DNA of 12,882 bases from Actinomyces sp. (GTDB lineage: Bacteria; Actinomycetota; Acidimicrobiia; Acidimicrobiales; Aldehydirespiratoraceae): the NCBI GenBank assembly GCA_003697065.1, contig RFFY01000658.1, positions 1 through 12,882 on the forward strand, written 5' to 3'. A program made the position numbers and the translations under genes. The notes under the pieces were generated by a model. That model made no database searches. It saw nothing but the letters and a program-made list of their open reading frames with translations, and had not been told where the DNA came from. This document shows, piece after piece, positions 12,091-12,882 of this stretch; position 1 is the stretch's first letter, and each line of letters begins with the position of its first letter.

Positions 12091-12882
12091 GTGGCCGACA
12101 ACGACTCCGCCCAGACCCGCCGCCGCCGACGAGGCGGCCGATCCGCCCCGCCGGCACCCGTCGACTTCACCCTCGTCACCGACGACACCGCCCTGCGTGA
12201 CGTCGTCGAGGCGCTGGTGACCGAGCCCCGCTACGCCCTCGACACCGAGTTCCACCGCGAGCGGACCTACTGGCCGCGGGTGGCCCTCATCCAGATCGCC
12301 TGGCCCGGCGGGCTGGTCCTCGTCGATCCCCTCGCCGTCGACGTCTCCCCCCTCGCCAAGGTCTTCCGGGGCGAGGGCCTGGCCGTGCTGCACGCCGCGG
12401 CCCAGGACCTCGAGGTGCTCGAGATCGCCTGCGGCGCCGTCCCGGCCCGCCTCTTCGACACCCAGATCGCCGCCGGCTTCCTCGGCCTGTCGTCGCCCTC
12501 GTTGGCCTCCCTGCACGAGCGCTACCTGGGCGTGCGCCTGCCCAAGGCGAGCCGCCTGACCGACTGGCTCGACCGCCCCCTGCGACCCGCCCAGCTCGAC
12601 TACGCCGCTGCCGACGTGGCCCGACTGCTCGAGCTCCACGACCGCCTCTCGGCGGAGTTGGCCGAGCGGGGTCGTACCACCTGGGCCGAGACCGAGTTCG
12701 AGCTCCTGCGCACCCGTGAGCGGGGCCCCCGCGCTCCTGAGGATGCCTGGTCGCGGATCAAGGAGTCGCGGCATCTGCGGGGCACGGCGATCTCGATCGC
12801 CCGATCCGTGGCCGCCTGGCGGGAGCGGCGGGCCGCCGAACTCGACCAGCCGACCCGCTTCGTCCTCAGCGACATGGCGGTG
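12091..12882 (+). CDS. rnd: Ribonuclease D, 3'-5' exoribonuclease (C-terminus cut by window edge)
   Basis: Reading from GTG 12091 gives 264 codons with no stop up to the last base of the window. All DEDDy exonuclease residues are present: D51 and E53 in LDTEFHRE, D106 in HAAAQDLEVL, and Y171 with D175 in DYAAADVARL. Two metal ions bound by these residues trim the 3' ends of tRNA precursors and other RNAs. The DEDD domain covers about 25-190. From about 214, AWSRIKESRHLRG begins an HRDC domain, which runs to the visible end; a second helical domain probably lies beyond. The first 23 residues are basic (RRRRRGGR at 10-17) and precede the usual fold, possibly aiding RNA binding. The start is backed by GAGG 7 nt upstream. 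An analogous exonuclease without HRDC domains is ruled out by the visible sequence. Confidence 0.93.
   Translation, partial: MADNDSAQTRRRRRGGRSAPPAPVDFTLVTDDTALRDVVEALVTEPRYALDTEFHRERTYWPRVALIQIAWPGGLVLVDPLAVDVSPLAKVFRGEGLAVLHAAAQDLEVLEIACGAVPARLFDTQIAAGFLGLSSPSLASLHERYLGVRLPKASRLTDWLDRPLRPAQLDYAAADVARLLELHDRLSAELAERGRTTWAETEFELLRTRERGPRAPEDAWSRIKESRHLRGTAISIARSVAAWRERRAAELDQPTRFVLSDMAV

Noticed and set aside
1..12882. CRISPR array, insertion sequence, phage or toxin-antitoxin system
   Set aside because: No regular spaced repeats, transposase motifs, terminal repeats, integrase or paired small toxin genes were seen. Composition and gene types look chromosomal.

Overview
The window reads as ordinary chromosome from a very GC-rich member of the Actinomycetota. 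The evidence is GTG and TTG starts, strong preference for C or G at third codon positions, TANNNT -10 boxes a few bases before start codons, and a DUF3151 protein, a family I know from actinobacteria. Acidimicrobiia would fit, but that is inference. I see no transposase, integrase, CRISPR array, tRNA or rRNA.

Layout. Positions 1-4304 carry a minus-strand run. In transcription order it is a flavin (FAD) oxidoreductase of the amine-oxidase / UDP-galactopyranose-mutase-like type, a GT2 glycosyltransferase that overlaps it by 4 nt (GTGA), a membrane GGDEF-EAL cyclic-di-GMP protein, and the start of a small membrane protein cut by the left edge. A plus-strand 80-residue zinc-ribbon protein (4428-4670) diverges from this run. 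Next comes a 744-bp gap without a gene (4671-5414), full of inverted repeats, repeated CCCGTCG heptamers and, at its right end, DnaA-box-like repeats. A minus-strand pair follows: a glycerophosphodiester phosphodiesterase and, downstream of it, a secreted coiled-coil lytic transglycosylase. On the plus strand lie a flavin-reductase-like protein, a pyruvate kinase with altered potassium-site residues, and a DUF3151 protein. A minus-strand D-cysteine desulfhydrase / ACC-deaminase-family enzyme faces them. The window ends with plus-strand mobA and a 3'-truncated ribonuclease D whose reading frame runs off the right edge.

How the parts relate. The oxidoreductase and glycosyltransferase are coupled by overlap and probably serve one glycan or polyprenyl-sugar pathway. 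The phosphodiesterase and transglycosylase are probably co-transcribed and concern envelope lipid and peptidoglycan turnover. The other genes look like independent housekeeping or metabolic genes. Starts fall into two groups. One has a -10-like hexamer ending 6-7 nt before the start codon and no Shine-Dalgarno, so it is predicted leaderless. The other has a GAGG-type Shine-Dalgarno or is translationally coupled.

The least explained piece is the 744-bp gap. It may be a structured RNA, a multi-site protein-binding region or an origin-like element. The sequence alone does not decide between these.
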